A stretch of DNA of 64,000 nucleotides from CAVRZY01 sp963725415 (GCA_963725415.1 CAVRZY010000200.1:37403-101402), one strand, 5' to 3'; shown: positions 25,476 to 34,841, counted from the first letter of the stretch. Notes: generated by a model not told the origin, from the letters alone. Numbers and translations: made by a program.

Positions 25476-28400
25476 TCAGAATTCCCACTTCAACGCAAGC
25501 TGGATCTGCCGCGAGTTGGTCGCCGTCTCCGTGATGCGTCCCGCCGTGCCGAGATATCCCTGATTCGAGAAGATGTCCAGGTCCGACGGGACCTGGAAAT
25601 TGGGATGGTTCAGGACGTTGAACCCCTCGGCGCGGAACTGGACCTGCCGCCGTTCCTGCTTCCACACGATCTTGTGCAGCGCCAGGTCGACGGAGGTCAG
25701 ACCCGGGCCGGTCAACACGTTCCGCCCCAGGTTGCCCAGGAACCCCGGCTGCGGCAAGCCGAAGGCCCGGGGGTCGAACCACTGCTGCGGATCGCCCAGG
25801 ATAATGCGGGCGCCGGGCGCGGCGATGAGGTCCGGACGCTGCGAGGAATTCGTGGAGCCGAGGCGGGCCTGATCCAGGCCGATGAATGGAGAAAAATGCG
25901 CTCCCGTCTGGGCCTGCAGCAGCCCGTGCAGCGACCAGCCGCCCAACACAGTTCCGGCGGCGCCGCCGAGATCCGAGCCGGGCAGGATCCACGAAAAGTT
26001 CAAGGCAAAGACGTGACGAATGTCGAAGTCGGAAGGCCCGCGGTTGGCGCGGTAATTGTAGAGCTGCGGCATGCGGTCGCTCTGAATGAAGTCGCCTGCC
26101 GTTGACGGGCTCGAGTTCTCGTCGATCGACTTGGCCCAGGTGTACTTGGTCTGCAGACGGAGTCCCGAGCTCAACTGCCGGTTGAGGCTGGCGTTGAAGG
26201 CGTGATAAAAGGAGTTGAACTGGGTGCGGTGGCGATCGATCTGATCGAAGTTCGGGTTGATGCGCGGTGTATTTGCCGGGAAGTAGACACGCCCGTCGGC
26301 CAGGAACTGCGGCACCGGAGTGTTGGTGGAGCTGACCCGGCCGGCGAGGTGAATCCCGCGGGCGCCGCTGTAACCAAGCTGGATCGCGGTGCTGGCGCCA
26401 ATCTGGCGCTCGATCGCGAACTGAGACTGGATGACGTAGGGTTGGTTGACGTAGTAGTCGACCACATCGATCGCTGGCAGCGTCGTGTTCTGAAGCGTCG
26501 CCTGCAGCAGGTCGGGAAAGGAGGGATTCCGCGGGCGAAGCCGGTAGTAGAAGGGCGGCAAACGGACCTCGCTCACCTGCAACTCCCGGCTGCCGATCGT
26601 GTCGAAGAAGATGCCAGCCCCGACGCGGACGACGGTCCTGCCGTCTCCGAGCGGATCCCACGCCAGCGAGGCGCGTGGGCCGAAATTCTTCCGCGAGGGG
26701 TTCTGAAACATGGGTCCGCCGACGGTCACCTGGGTGTCGTGCACAGGGTCCGGCAGAGTGGACACCTTCCCGTTTACCTCGGAGGGCGTGGTGTAAGTTT
26801 CATAGCGGACTCCCAGGGAAGCCTGCAGCCGGCGCGCAAGCCAGACCTCGTCCTGGAAATAACCAAAGAACAGACTCTGGCGCCAGCCCCGGACCGTGTC
26901 CGAGTCGGGCGACGACGTGTCGGCCTGCCGCGCGTGCGCCATCAGCAGATCGGCGATGGAGTCGAAACGGTAGCTCCCATTCGGGCTGAAATCGGCTTGC
27001 AGGTTGAACTGCTGCCGGATGAGCCCCGCGCCGAACCGCAGGGTGTGCTGACCGTGAATCCGCGTCGCGTCCCAACTGAGTTGATAGTCGTTGGTGGTGT
27101 AGCGTCGAGGACGCATCCGAAAGCTCGAGTTGCCCAGATCTGTCAGGCCGACAACCACCAGGCTTCCCAGCAATCGGCCCGGGTAGAAGCTCAGGTTCGA
27201 CGGAATGTCGATCAGAGACTGGGCCCCCTCGGCATTGCGGATTCGGCTGAAACCAGCCCGGAACGTTTGCATGAATGTGGGAGAGGAGACCAACTCGGCT
27301 TCCGTGTTCAGAAACTGGTAGCGGGACTTCGACTTGAGGTTCCAGATGCTGAATTCGTCCGGCGCGGCGACGGAGGTGTCGTCGAGGGTATAGCGGCCGC
27401 TGAAGTGCGCCTTCTGGGAGAGGATCCAATCCAGCTTCCCCGCTCCGAAATCCTCGCGGGTGCGGCGCGTGATTGCATTCACAAATTCGCCCGAGCCGTC
27501 TCCGAAATCGCGGCCGTTGGGGAGCGGATACAAGGCGAGATAGGGGCGCATTGCGGGCGCCACCTCGATCGTGCGGTCAGGCAGCTTTCCCAGGCGGGCG
27601 TCCGCGGTGAGCGTCGCCGGACGGGCGGTGCTGCCCGAAGACTGGCGCACGGCCTCATAGTTGCCCATAAAGAAGAGCTTGTCTCGGAGCAACGGACCGC
27701 CCAACATGGCGCCGAACTGGTTCTTGCGCAGAGGAGGAATCTTTTCGTCTGGGGCGTCGAAGAAGTTCTTCGCGTCGAAAGCGGAATTCCGCAGGTACTC
27801 GTAAACGCTCCCGTGGACCTGGTTGGTTCCGGACTTTGACACCGCCGTGAAGATCCCGCCGGCGGCAAGCCCGTACTCGGCGCTGAAGGGGCTGGTGACC
27901 AGGCGGACCTCCTGTATGCTCTCCAAGCCCAGCAGCGCACCGGAAGCCGACGATGGCGACGAGTTAGTGGCGTCATTGATGTAGATGCCGTCCACGCGAA
28001 AAGCGTTCTGGTTGGGCCGCGCTCCGTTCACGGAAATGTGCGCGCCCTGTCCCGACAACATGCTGACACTCGCGGTGGTCGCCGCCACCGCGCCGGGCTG
28101 CTGGCCGGCCAGATCGTACAGGTCCCGCCCCTCCAGTGGCAGCGACTCTAGTCTCTCGGCCGTCACGGAGGTGCCCCAATCGGCCACGCTCGGGCTCACC
28201 AGTGGGGCTTGCCCGGTGACCACGATCTCAGCACGCGTTTCGCCGAGCTGAAGCTGGAAGTCGATGCGCAACGCCCTCCCCGAACCCAGCACGACGTCCG
28301 TGCGCACGTCGGTGCGGAAGCCCGGCCGCGAAACCTCGATCCTGTACCGTCCCGGCGCCAGATCGCGCGCTTCGTAGCGGCCCACGTTGTTGGTGCTGAC

Positions 28401-28568
28401 GTCGCGCGCCGCGTTGGTCGCCTGCTCGACGAGCTGGACGGCGGCAGATTGCACCGCCGCGCCGCTCGGGTCGGACACGAAGCCTTGCAGGACGCCTGTC
28501 GTCTGGGCGCCGATCGGAGTCAGGATCGACAACAGAAGCAGACAGTAAACCGATGCGCGAGCGGTCAT
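25476..28568 (-). CDS. TonB-dependent receptor with carboxypeptidase-like domain (operon member)
   Basis: About 1030 residues from ATG 28568, which overlaps the permease stop (ATGA) and has ggagag four bases before it; further upstream in-frame starts lie inside the permease gene. Signal peptide MTARASVYCLLLLSILTPIGA. Carboxypeptidase-regulatory-like domain: GVLQGFVSDPSGAAVQSAAV, VGRYEARDLAPGRYRIEVS. Plug: TSVTAERLESLPLEGRDLYD, FRVDGIYINDATNSSPSS. The barrel ends SRQIQLALKWEF, a good outer-membrane C-terminal signal. It is translationally coupled to an ABC permease, which is unusual for this receptor class and implies that the receptor and importer share a substrate. Confidence 0.92.
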   Translation of the reverse strand: MTARASVYCLLLLSILTPIGAQTTGVLQGFVSDPSGAAVQSAAVQLVEQATNAARDVSTNNVGRYEARDLAPGRYRIEVSRPGFRTDVRTDVVLGSGRALRIDFQLQLGETRAEIVVTGQAPLVSPSVADWGTSVTAERLESLPLEGRDLYDLAGQQPGAVAATTASVSMLSGQGAHISVNGARPNQNAFRVDGIYINDATNSSPSSASGALLGLESIQEVRLVTSPFSAEYGLAAGGIFTAVSKSGTNQVHGSVYEYLRNSAFDAKNFFDAPDEKIPPLRKNQFGAMLGGPLLRDKLFFMGNYEAVRQSSGSTARPATLTADARLGKLPDRTIEVAPAMRPYLALYPLPNGRDFGDGSGEFVNAITRRTREDFGAGKLDWILSQKAHFSGRYTLDDTSVAAPDEFSIWNLKSKSRYQFLNTEAELVSSPTFMQTFRAGFSRIRNAEGAQSLIDIPSNLSFYPGRLLGSLVVVGLTDLGNSSFRMRPRRYTTNDYQLSWDATRIHGQHTLRFGAGLIRQQFNLQADFSPNGSYRFDSIADLLMAHARQADTSSPDSDTVRGWRQSLFFGYFQDEVWLARRLQASLGVRYETYTTPSEVNGKVSTLPDPVHDTQVTVGGPMFQNPSRKNFGPRASLAWDPLGDGRTVVRVGAGIFFDTIGSRELQVSEVRLPPFYYRLRPRNPSFPDLLQATLQNTTLPAIDVVDYYVNQPYVIQSQFAIERQIGASTAIQLGYSGARGIHLAGRVSSTNTPVPQFLADGRVYFPANTPRINPNFDQIDRHRTQFNSFYHAFNASLNRQLSSGLRLQTKYTWAKSIDENSSPSTAGDFIQSDRMPQLYNYRANRGPSDFDIRHVFALNFSWILPGSDLGGAAGTVLGGWSLHGLLQAQTGAHFSPFIGLDQARLGSTNSSQRPDLIAAPGARIILGDPQQWFDPRAFGLPQPGFLGNLGRNVLTGPGLTSVDLALHKIVWKQERRQVQFRAEGFNVLNHPNFQVPSDLDIFSNQGYLGTAGRITETATNSRQIQLALKWEF

Positions 28569-29335
28569 TTTTCTCTCCATGGGCTCAACCGCCGCTCGGC
28601 CGCCCGCAAGATGTTGTGGAACAGCATTCCCAGGCATGCGCTCAGCAGCACACCGACATACAGCTTCTCCGGTGTGAACGTCTGCCAGGCACGCCACACC
28701 ATGGCCCCCAACCCGTCCGTGCTGCTCACCAGCTCAATCGTGATCGTGGTCACGAGCGCCCTGCCAAGGCCGAGGCGCAGACCGGTGAACACCGCGGGGA
28801 GACTGGCGGGCAGGTAGACATGGCGGATGACATTTCGCTGGTTGGCTCCATAATTCACCGCCAGTTCCACGTAGTGCGGATCCACGTTGCGCACGCCGTC
28901 GACCGTGTTGATCACGACGATCAGAAACACGCCCAACGCCACCAGGCTCAAGCGAGCCGAGTTGCCGACGCCCACCAGCAGCATCAGTAAGGGAAGCAAC
29001 GTCATCTTCGGCGTCGTGTAGAGCGCGTTGATCACCGGCTCGAAGGCGCGGCGCAGCGGCGCCCAGAAGCCCATCAGTACTCCCCACACCAGGCCGAGGG
29101 AAGCGCCGATGGCGAAGCCGACCGCGCAGCGTGAAAGCGTTGCCGCCAGGTCCCGGACCAGCTCCCCGTTGGCGGCCAGCGATGCGCCCACCTCTAGCAG
29201 GCGGGTGGGCGGCGGGAAGAATATGGGGTCCAACATTCGCAGCCATACGACGGCTTGCCAGGTGAGCAGAAAGGCGACCGGCACCCATAGCGGGATGCTC
29301 GCCCAGCGGAGACCCGGCGCCGGCCGGCCGTTCAC
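28565..29335 (-). CDS. ABC transporter permease (TauC/SsuC type)
   Basis: 256 residues from GTG 29335, which overlaps the binding-protein stop (GTGA). The frame is open upstream but that part is the binding-protein gene in another frame. Several membrane segments are clear (IPLWVPVAFLLTWQAVVWL, LMLLVGVGNSARLSLVALGV). The EAA loop that docks on the ATPase reads AVNYGANQRNVIRHVYLPAS. Length and motif fit the BPD_transp_1 permeases of nitrate/sulfonate/aromatic-acid importers. No ATPase is coded next to it; the gene at 24309-25082 is the likely partner. Confidence 0.9.
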   Translation of the reverse strand: MNGRPAPGLRWASIPLWVPVAFLLTWQAVVWLRMLDPIFFPPPTRLLEVGASLAANGELVRDLAATLSRCAVGFAIGASLGLVWGVLMGFWAPLRRAFEPVINALYTTPKMTLLPLLMLLVGVGNSARLSLVALGVFLIVVINTVDGVRNVDPHYVELAVNYGANQRNVIRHVYLPASLPAVFTGLRLGLGRALVTTITIELVSSTDGLGAMVWRAWQTFTPEKLYVGVLLSACLGMLFHNILRAAERRLSPWREK

Positions 29336-30330
29336 GCCTGCCTCCCCACCTGCTGCCAGGCACGGTCCAAAAACCCTCGATTCACCAACTGCTGTGCCGT
29401 GAGCGAGGCCGGGCAGTAGCCCTTCTTGATCGTCCACTCCAGGAAGCGCGTGAGACTGGTCATGTCTATCTCGGCATTGGCGGTGAGATAGCGCCGGCAC
29501 TCACCCCGGACGGCTGCCTCGTCCAGGTCGAACTCCTTGGCATAGTCGCTGAGCCACTTGGGATTGGCCCCTCCGAGATAGGCGCGGATCCCGCGCATGT
29601 ATCCGCCCAGGAAGCGGGCGCCGTAGTGGGGATCCCCTTCCAACAGCCGCTTGCCGAAATACAGATAGGTGAACTGGAAGTTGGGGAGTATAGCGCCCAC
29701 ATCCAGACCTGCGAAAACGGCGCTCGATACGTCGGTGAGCTTCCCCACCGCCTCGTATTCCAGGACCGCGTCCAACCCGCCGTTGAGAAGCGCCACAACG
29801 GCTTCCTGACGCTGCAGCGGACGCACCTGCAGATCGTCCGTCGACAGCCCTACGCTCGCCAGGATCTGATCGATAAAAAACTCCGCAATCCCCCCCCGGC
29901 TGCTCGAGGAGATGCGCTTGCCTCGCAACATCCGCAGGTCGGTGAGCCCCTGGGGAAAACTGTCCTTCCGGCAGTAAAGCCTGCCCAGGACCCCGCAGTC
30001 CGGAGTCTGCATGCCGCGCCCGGCGACAATGCGCATTTTGACTCCCTTGGCGATGGCGTTGATCGATGCCGCGCTGATCGGATAGGAGGAAACGTCCACC
30101 TCGCCTCCGCCCAGTAAGGGAATCGCGTCGCGGCCCCTTGAGAGGTGCGGCATCAGCTCTACCTCGACCCCGGCCTGCTGGAAGAATCCCATCTCTTGCG
30201 CGGTGAAGAATCCCGCGTTGAACAGTGTGCGCGAGGCCACCGCCCGGAGCTTGTACGGCGCGGCCGGCCGGCGCGAGCACCCGCAGGCCGCCGCAGCCGG
30301 CGGGCCCAACAGGAAGTCTCTCCGTTTCAT
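29332..30330 (-). CDS. ABC substrate-binding lipoprotein, NMT1/THI5-like
   Basis: 332 residues from ATG 30330, which overlaps the upstream stop (ATGA). The N-terminus MKRRDFLLGPPAAAACGCSR combines a twin-arginine-like signal with a possible lipobox (AAAC), so it is probably a membrane-anchored periplasmic protein. The fold is the SsuA/NMT1 class: FNAGFFTAQEMGFFQQAGVE, LLGGGEVDVSSYPISAAS, LRMLRGKRISSSSRGGIAEF and LLNGGLDAVLEYEAVGKL. Such proteins bind sulfonates, aromatic acids, pyrimidine precursors or similar small anions. The partner ligase gene upstream favours a carboxylic acid. Substrate is not readable from sequence. Confidence 0.88.
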   Translation of the reverse strand: MKRRDFLLGPPAAAACGCSRRPAAPYKLRAVASRTLFNAGFFTAQEMGFFQQAGVEVELMPHLSRGRDAIPLLGGGEVDVSSYPISAASINAIAKGVKMRIVAGRGMQTPDCGVLGRLYCRKDSFPQGLTDLRMLRGKRISSSSRGGIAEFFIDQILASVGLSTDDLQVRPLQRQEAVVALLNGGLDAVLEYEAVGKLTDVSSAVFAGLDVGAILPNFQFTYLYFGKRLLEGDPHYGARFLGGYMRGIRAYLGGANPKWLSDYAKEFDLDEAAVRGECRRYLTANAEIDMTSLTRFLEWTIKKGYCPASLTAQQLVNRGFLDRAWQQVGRQA

Positions 30331-32057
30331 TGAATCCTCCGATTGCCGCTGCCGAGCAAATGCAGCGGCAGGATCTTGCCGCTGGACCCGGCTATGGGCT
30401 CGGCGATCTCCACGACCAGGCCTTCCGACTGTGTCCACATCCGCCGCGCTATGTGGCCGCCATAAAACCGCGTGAGCCGGGAAAGAAAGACCTGCCGCAC
30501 CTCCTCCCGGGAAACCGCCCCGACCCTCGGACTGACACGCAGAATCATCTGCGTCTGCAGCCCCGTCTCCATTTCCACCAGTTGATAGTCCCCCGGAACT
30601 CCCCCGAACCGGCGCGGCAGGTCCTCGTCGAGGACGCGCACCACATCCGTGCCGATGAGCGTGATGCCCTGGCCGGTCAACTTGCCGTAGCTGTAAATGC
30701 CGCGCACCTCCATCGTCGAGCCAAGCGACGAGAACAGGCAGTCGCAGCGGCGCGGGACCAGCAGTCCCGCATCGTCCGCTTCCAGGTTGATCAGCACTCG
30801 GGAGCTGAACGGCAGCAACGTGGTGAACATCAGCGAATCCACTTCCACCTCCGACAGCGGGGCCTTCCGCTGGCGGACAATGACGGCCACGCCGTCGGGA
30901 AACAGGTGGACGTCATTGCCTGTCTTCATGCGGCTGCAGGCCTGGCCGATGGTGCCGACCTCCGACACGATGTAGCGCGGGTACACCTTGCCCCCGGCCG
31001 CCTCAATCGTCGCCCGCTTGGCGTCAGTCACGGCCTCTCCGGCCGGAAGAAACAGGCTGCCGCCGATGTCCAGATCCTTTTCCGCGGCCGCCGCCGCAAC
31101 CCGAACCAGCGGGCTGACCATCCCGCTCACCACCGGAGGATGCCCTTCGGCGCACAGTCGCGCCACCAGTTCGGCCGCCGCAGTGAAATCGTTGTGACCC
31201 AGATAGGTCGGGTAAGGAAAGGGGATGCCCAGCATCCGCAACTCGGTCACGAACAGATTCGTGACCACGCGGTAGTGGATCGAGTTGCATCCCCGATCAT
31301 CCGGGGCGAACCAGGCCGGAAAGGGACGTTGCTGGCGCCACGCCATGAACGCCGAACTGAAGCCCTGGGCCGACGGAAGGACCGGCTTGACGGCAACCTC
31401 GGGTCGCCCTGTCATCCCCAGTTCGCGCTCGATCATCGCGTGCCGCGCTTCCCGGTAGAGATCGTATTGAATGTTGCGCCTGTTGTAAGTACCTTTGCTC
31501 CGGCTCCCGCTCGATCGGCTCTCCATGTCCGCTTTGACGAGCGTGTTGTCGAAGCTTCGTTCGTGCACCGCGATCCGGCGGCCTTCCCGCACCAGCGGCG
31601 TCTTTAGTTTGAACTCGTCATGGGTCAGGTAGACCCCCGCCTCCAGCAGACGTTCCAGCGTCTTCTCCAACCCGTTGCGTGAGACCATCGCCGCCACTTC
31701 CTCATAGCCGCAGCCGGCTAGTCGGAACATGTGGTGGTAAGGGTTCTCAGAGTCGGCGAAAACCACTTTGCGGAGCTTCTCCAGCCAGTTGCGCTCGCGG
31801 TTCCGCACTTGCTCCCGGACGGCCGCTTCCGGATCGCCCAACCCCCGCGCACGCGCTCTGCGGTAGAGGCCCAGCGCCATATTCGTGTACTGGATCGCTT
31901 CTCGCAGCAAAGTCAACTCCCAGCCCGGTTCCACCCGGGTCCCAGCGACGATATCGCCCCAGGATACCACGTACTCCGATCCGGCGGGCTTCCTCCTAAT
32001 CGGGATCTCGATTTCGGGTTTCTCAAACTCGATAGCATACACCCAACCACGCTGCAA
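30327..32057 (-). CDS. PaaK-like AMP-forming (adenylating) enzyme
   Basis: About 576 residues; the frame opens at TTG 32057 and GTG 32042 is an alternative; no ATG is available and no ribosome binding site is clear. The AMP-binding loop SRSSGSRSKGT is at residues 180-190. A later block resembles phenylacetate-CoA ligases and LuxE relatives: AAGGKVYPRYIVSEVGTIGQ, then DVHLFPDGVAVIVRQRKA, and a C-terminal FGGVPGDYQLVEMETG. A 170-residue N-terminal extension (YHHMFRLAGCGYEEVAAMV) is unusual. It should activate a carboxylate with ATP, giving an acyl-adenylate or CoA ester. It heads an operon with an ABC binding protein, permease and TonB receptor. IS debris begins immediately upstream, so the native promoter may be gone. 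Confidence 0.65.
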   Translation of the reverse strand: MQRGWVYAIEFEKPEIEIPIRRKPAGSEYVVSWGDIVAGTRVEPGWELTLLREAIQYTNMALGLYRRARARGLGDPEAAVREQVRNRERNWLEKLRKVVFADSENPYHHMFRLAGCGYEEVAAMVSRNGLEKTLERLLEAGVYLTHDEFKLKTPLVREGRRIAVHERSFDNTLVKADMESRSSGSRSKGTYNRRNIQYDLYREARHAMIERELGMTGRPEVAVKPVLPSAQGFSSAFMAWRQQRPFPAWFAPDDRGCNSIHYRVVTNLFVTELRMLGIPFPYPTYLGHNDFTAAAELVARLCAEGHPPVVSGMVSPLVRVAAAAAEKDLDIGGSLFLPAGEAVTDAKRATIEAAGGKVYPRYIVSEVGTIGQACSRMKTGNDVHLFPDGVAVIVRQRKAPLSEVEVDSLMFTTLLPFSSRVLINLEADDAGLLVPRRCDCLFSSLGSTMEVRGIYSYGKLTGQGITLIGTDVVRVLDEDLPRRFGGVPGDYQLVEMETGLQTQMILRVSPRVGAVSREEVRQVFLSRLTRFYGGHIARRMWTQSEGLVVEIAEPIAGSSGKILPLHLLGSGNRRIQ

Positions 32058-32119
32058 TGAGTGGGCCCCGAATTGGGTCTGGCGTTAGCACGTGATCTGT
32101 CCGCCTTGGGTAGCGGCCG

Positions 32120-32380
32120 GTGCAAGCTGGCAGGGTGGAACTTGATCGCCAGTACTCGGCCGCGGAGGTAGAGCGGATGATGAAGCTGCAGGACGTGCTG
32201 TTGAAGGCCATGGCCAAGAAGATCAACTGGGCGGATGCTGGCGAGATCATCGGGGTGACGGATCGGACCATGCGGCGGTGGCGGGAGCGACCGGAAGAAC
32301 ACGGCTACGACGGTCTGGCGGACCGGCGCAAGGGCCGGCCGAGCCCCAAGCGGGTGCCGCGGCAGGTCGATTCGAAGCAG
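32120..32380 (+). pseudogene. ISNCY-type transposase N-terminal fragment
   Basis: Reads MMKLQDVLLKAMAKKINWAD, then IIGVTDRTMRRWRERPEEHG and YDGLADRRKGRPSPKRVP, the helix-turn-helix start of ISNCY-type transposases. Homology stops near 32370 where the sequence passes into the 3' end of a gene on the other strand. No catalytic domain remains. Confidence 0.7.
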
Positions 32381-32736
32381 CGCTCGTATTCCTCAGAGTC
32401 ACCGTGATAGAGCAGCGGCCCTCCCTCCTCCAGCAGATTAAAAACGAGTTCTTCCACCGGCACCTTCCTCAGGGACGGGGTTTGGTCCAAGTCCCGGATG
32501 ATTTCTCCCCCCAGGATCCAAAGATTGTCGGCGTGTTTGCGGATGGTCTTCCGGGACAGCTCCAGGCGCACCAGATGTTCGAGGAACGGGCGAAAATGGG
32601 TCACCATCTTCTCACCCGGCGGAAGGTCTTTCTCAACGCCCATCCAACTGCGTGGCCAGTCATCGAGGTCTCGGCAGTACGCCGACAGATCCATGGGCGC
32701 CGCCGCGGCGGAATGGTTCACGGTGGGAGTCTTCGC
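32305..32736 (-). CDS. Conserved hypothetical protein, C-terminally truncated
   Basis: Starts MAKTPTVNHSAAAAPMDLSA at 32736 (in-frame alternatives at 32760 and 32769). The body reads YCRDLDDWPRSWMGVEKDLP, then RPFLEHLVRLELSRKTIRKH and LWILGGEIIRDLDQTPSLRK, which I recall as a small conserved protein seen near transposases; its function is unknown to me. From about 32372 the frame runs into the antisense of the ISNCY fragment, so the natural C-terminus (after FESTCR) is lost. A divergent ISL3 remnant begins at 32759. Confidence 0.5.
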   Translation of the reverse strand, partial: AKTPTVNHSAAAAPMDLSAYCRDLDDWPRSWMGVEKDLPPGEKMVTHFRPFLEHLVRLELSRKTIRKHADNLWILGGEIIRDLDQTPSLRKVPVEELVFNLLEEGGPLLYHGDSEEYERCFESTCRGTRLGLGRPLRRSARPS

Positions 32737-32758
32737 CATCGGGACCGTTCTTCCTGCC

Positions 32759-33397
32759 ATGCAACTCATAACGATTCTAAACCGCTGCCACCGTTTTCGG
32801 GGATTTGTTTACGAAGGCGCAAGCTTTACCCGGACCGAGCGGAACACCATCGAAGTGCGCGTCCGGCCCAGGAAGGGTTCGGCCGCGATCTGCTCCGGCT
32901 GCCACCGGCCCGCCGCCGAGTCACGCAAGATGGCCCAAAAAGGCCACGAGCCCCTGCTGAAGAAGTCCCGCTGGTGTGTCCTCAAACGCAAAGAGAACCT
33001 GGCCCCTCAACAAAAGTTCCGCCTGCGCGATCTGCTCCGCTACAACCTCCAAACCGTCCGCGCCTATCTCCTCAAAGAAGATTTCCAGCAGTTCTGGGAA
33101 TACAACTCCCCCCTCTGGGCGGGCATGTTCTTGGACTTCTGGTGCCGCCAGACCATGCGCTCCCGCATCGAGCCGATCAAGAAGATCGCCCGTATGCTGC
33201 GGGTACACCGGGGGCTGCTGCTCAACTACTTCAAGGCCCAGCAGGAGTTTTCCGCTGGCGTGGTCGGGGGCCTGAACAACAAAGCCAAAGTGACCATGAG
33301 AAAATCTTACGGCTTCCGGACTTTCCGCATCACTGAACTCGCGCTCTATCACACACTTGGCACGCTGCCCGAGCCAGCACTAGCATTCCGTGGATAG
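32759..33397 (+). pseudogene. ISL3-family transposase with internal deletion
   Basis: About 212 residues instead of the usual 400 or so. The N-terminus MQLITILNRCHRFRGFVYEG and the CSGCHRP half of the zinc finger are kept, and so is the C-terminal block RVHRGLLLNYFKAQQEFSAG, GLNNKAKVTMRKSYGFRTFR. The join at AAESRKMAQKGHEP removes the rest of the zinc finger and most of the DDE domain, in frame. It cannot be active. Confidence 0.78.
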
Positions 33398-33446
33398 AGT
33401 CGCCGAAACATCTTGAGGTGACAATGTTTTAGCTGGATAATTAGGC

Positions 33447-34050
33447 ATGGCGCTCGGCAAGCGGAGGCGGAAGCAGACTTCCTTCTGGGTAGAGACGAGC
33501 CAGTTGCAGGCTCGGGGGCGCCACCTCTTCTACCGCCGGCTGAACGGGATTCCGGACCGGGCGAAGTTTGATTTCTATGTAGAGCGGATCTGCCGCAAGT
33601 ACTACGCGCCGACGATGGGCCGTCCCTCGATTGCGCCGGGCGTGTACTTCCGCTGCTTTCTGGTGGGCTGCTTCGAGGGGATCGACTCCGAGCGCGGGAT
33701 GGCCTACCGGGTATCGGACTCGCTCAGTCTGCGGGAGTTCTTGGGCTGGAGCCTGGAGGAGCAGACGCCGGACCACTCGACGCTGTCCAAGACGCGGCGG
33801 CTGATGAACCTGGGGACGCACAAGGCGGTGTTCCAGTGGGTGCTGAAGGGGCTGGCGGAAGCCGGGTGCACTTGCGTGGCAAGAACAACATCGCCAACCG
33901 CGCGCTGATCCATGCGGCAGCCTTCAATCTGAGCTTGATCCTACGGCAGATGTTACGGGTGGGCACGGCCCGGCAGGCGGCAGACCTGTTCGCCGCACTC
34001 TATTTTGCGTTTCTGAGGCTCACACAAGCCGCAATTGAACGAAAGGTTTG
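33447..34050 (+). pseudogene. IS1182-family transposase with internal deletion
   Basis: The N-terminus is complete (MALGKRRRKQTSFWVETSQL, FEGIDSERGMAYRVSDSLSL, QTPDHSTLSKTRRLMNLGTH). Right after GLAEAG the sequence jumps, one frame over, to the C-terminal block LRGKNNIANRALIHAAAFNL. The DDE centre is deleted. It is the third dead transposase in 2 kb. Confidence 0.8.
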
Positions 34051-34142
34051 TCGAAGGACGCGCAACCCCCATCATCTCAGACAGTTCGGGACTTACGAGA
34101 GGCATAGCTGCGTGGTTCGGCCCTTTCGCTCTCCGGATTCGC

Positions 34143-34841
34143 TCACTGACCCACACCCGATCGGAAAAAATCCTCCAGCGCGCCAAGAATGTGAGCCTCC
34201 ATGAGTTGCTCCGCCGCCCGGGCGTCCCGCTTGACGACGAGTTCGATCAGCCGGGCGTGCTCCTCAATAGCTCGCAATGGCCGCCCTACGATGCGAATCG
34301 TCTTCACCATCAGCATTTCGTTCTGCAGCCTGAGTTGGCCCACCACGGAGGACAGGTAAGAGTTCGTGGCCGCCTTCAGGATCGCGGCATGCAGATCCCG
34401 GTTGTAAATGCGGTAAGCGTCCATATCTCCGGCGGCCAAAGCGGCTTCACCGGTAGATTGGTGGTTGCGCAGCCAGTCCAGCTCCTCACCCGTGATCCGT
34501 TCGCAGGCCAGCCGCACAGCCAAGCACTCCAGTGAAGCCCGAAACTCGTACAAATCCCGGATCTGCTGGTTTGTGAACTCGCGAACGAACCAGCCCTGAT
34601 ACGGCAGCTTGACGGCCAGGCCATCACTTTCCAGCCGATGCATCGCCTCCCGGACAGGTGTGGTACTTACTTCGAGCTGACGGGCGATGGCGTCGGGGCG
34701 TAGCTGGGTTCCAGACTCGATCTGGCCGCTGACGATGCTATCCAGCAGCGCCTGGTAGACTCGCGTGCCCAGTTGCAGCGTTTCGCGCAGAGGCCCCAGC
34801 GTGTTCATGTAGGGGGTGTTGTGATCCTTAGCACTTGGCAT
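34143..34841 (-). CDS. GntR-family (FCD) transcriptional regulator
   Basis: About 232 residues; ATG 34841 is preferred (gag seven bases upstream), with ATG 34808 as an alternative. The N-terminal winged helix (RVYQALLDSIVSGQIESGTQ, IARQLEVSTTPVREAMHRLE) is followed by an all-helical FCD domain (QQIRDLYEFRASLECLAVRL, NRDLHAAILKAATNSYL, HARLIELVVKRDARAAEQLM) with the His/Asp positions that bind a metal and a carboxylate effector. It follows a hydroxyacid operon on the same strand. It probably represses that operon and the divergent MFS gene by binding the palindromes at 37693-37755, and is released by a pathway acid. Confidence 0.88.
   Translation of the reverse strand: MPSAKDHNTPYMNTLGPLRETLQLGTRVYQALLDSIVSGQIESGTQLRPDAIARQLEVSTTPVREAMHRLESDGLAVKLPYQGWFVREFTNQQIRDLYEFRASLECLAVRLACERITGEELDWLRNHQSTGEAALAAGDMDAYRIYNRDLHAAILKAATNSYLSSVVGQLRLQNEMLMVKTIRIVGRPLRAIEEHARLIELVVKRDARAAEQLMEAHILGALEDFFRSGVGQ

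Noticed and set aside
26202..27839. 545-residue plus-strand frame inside the TonB receptor gene
   Set aside because: Antisense shadow; no start context or domain, and the receptor on the minus strand is full length.
30225..31607. 460-residue plus-strand frame opposite the PaaK-like gene
   Set aside because: Antisense shadow of a coherent minus-strand protein with operon overlaps.
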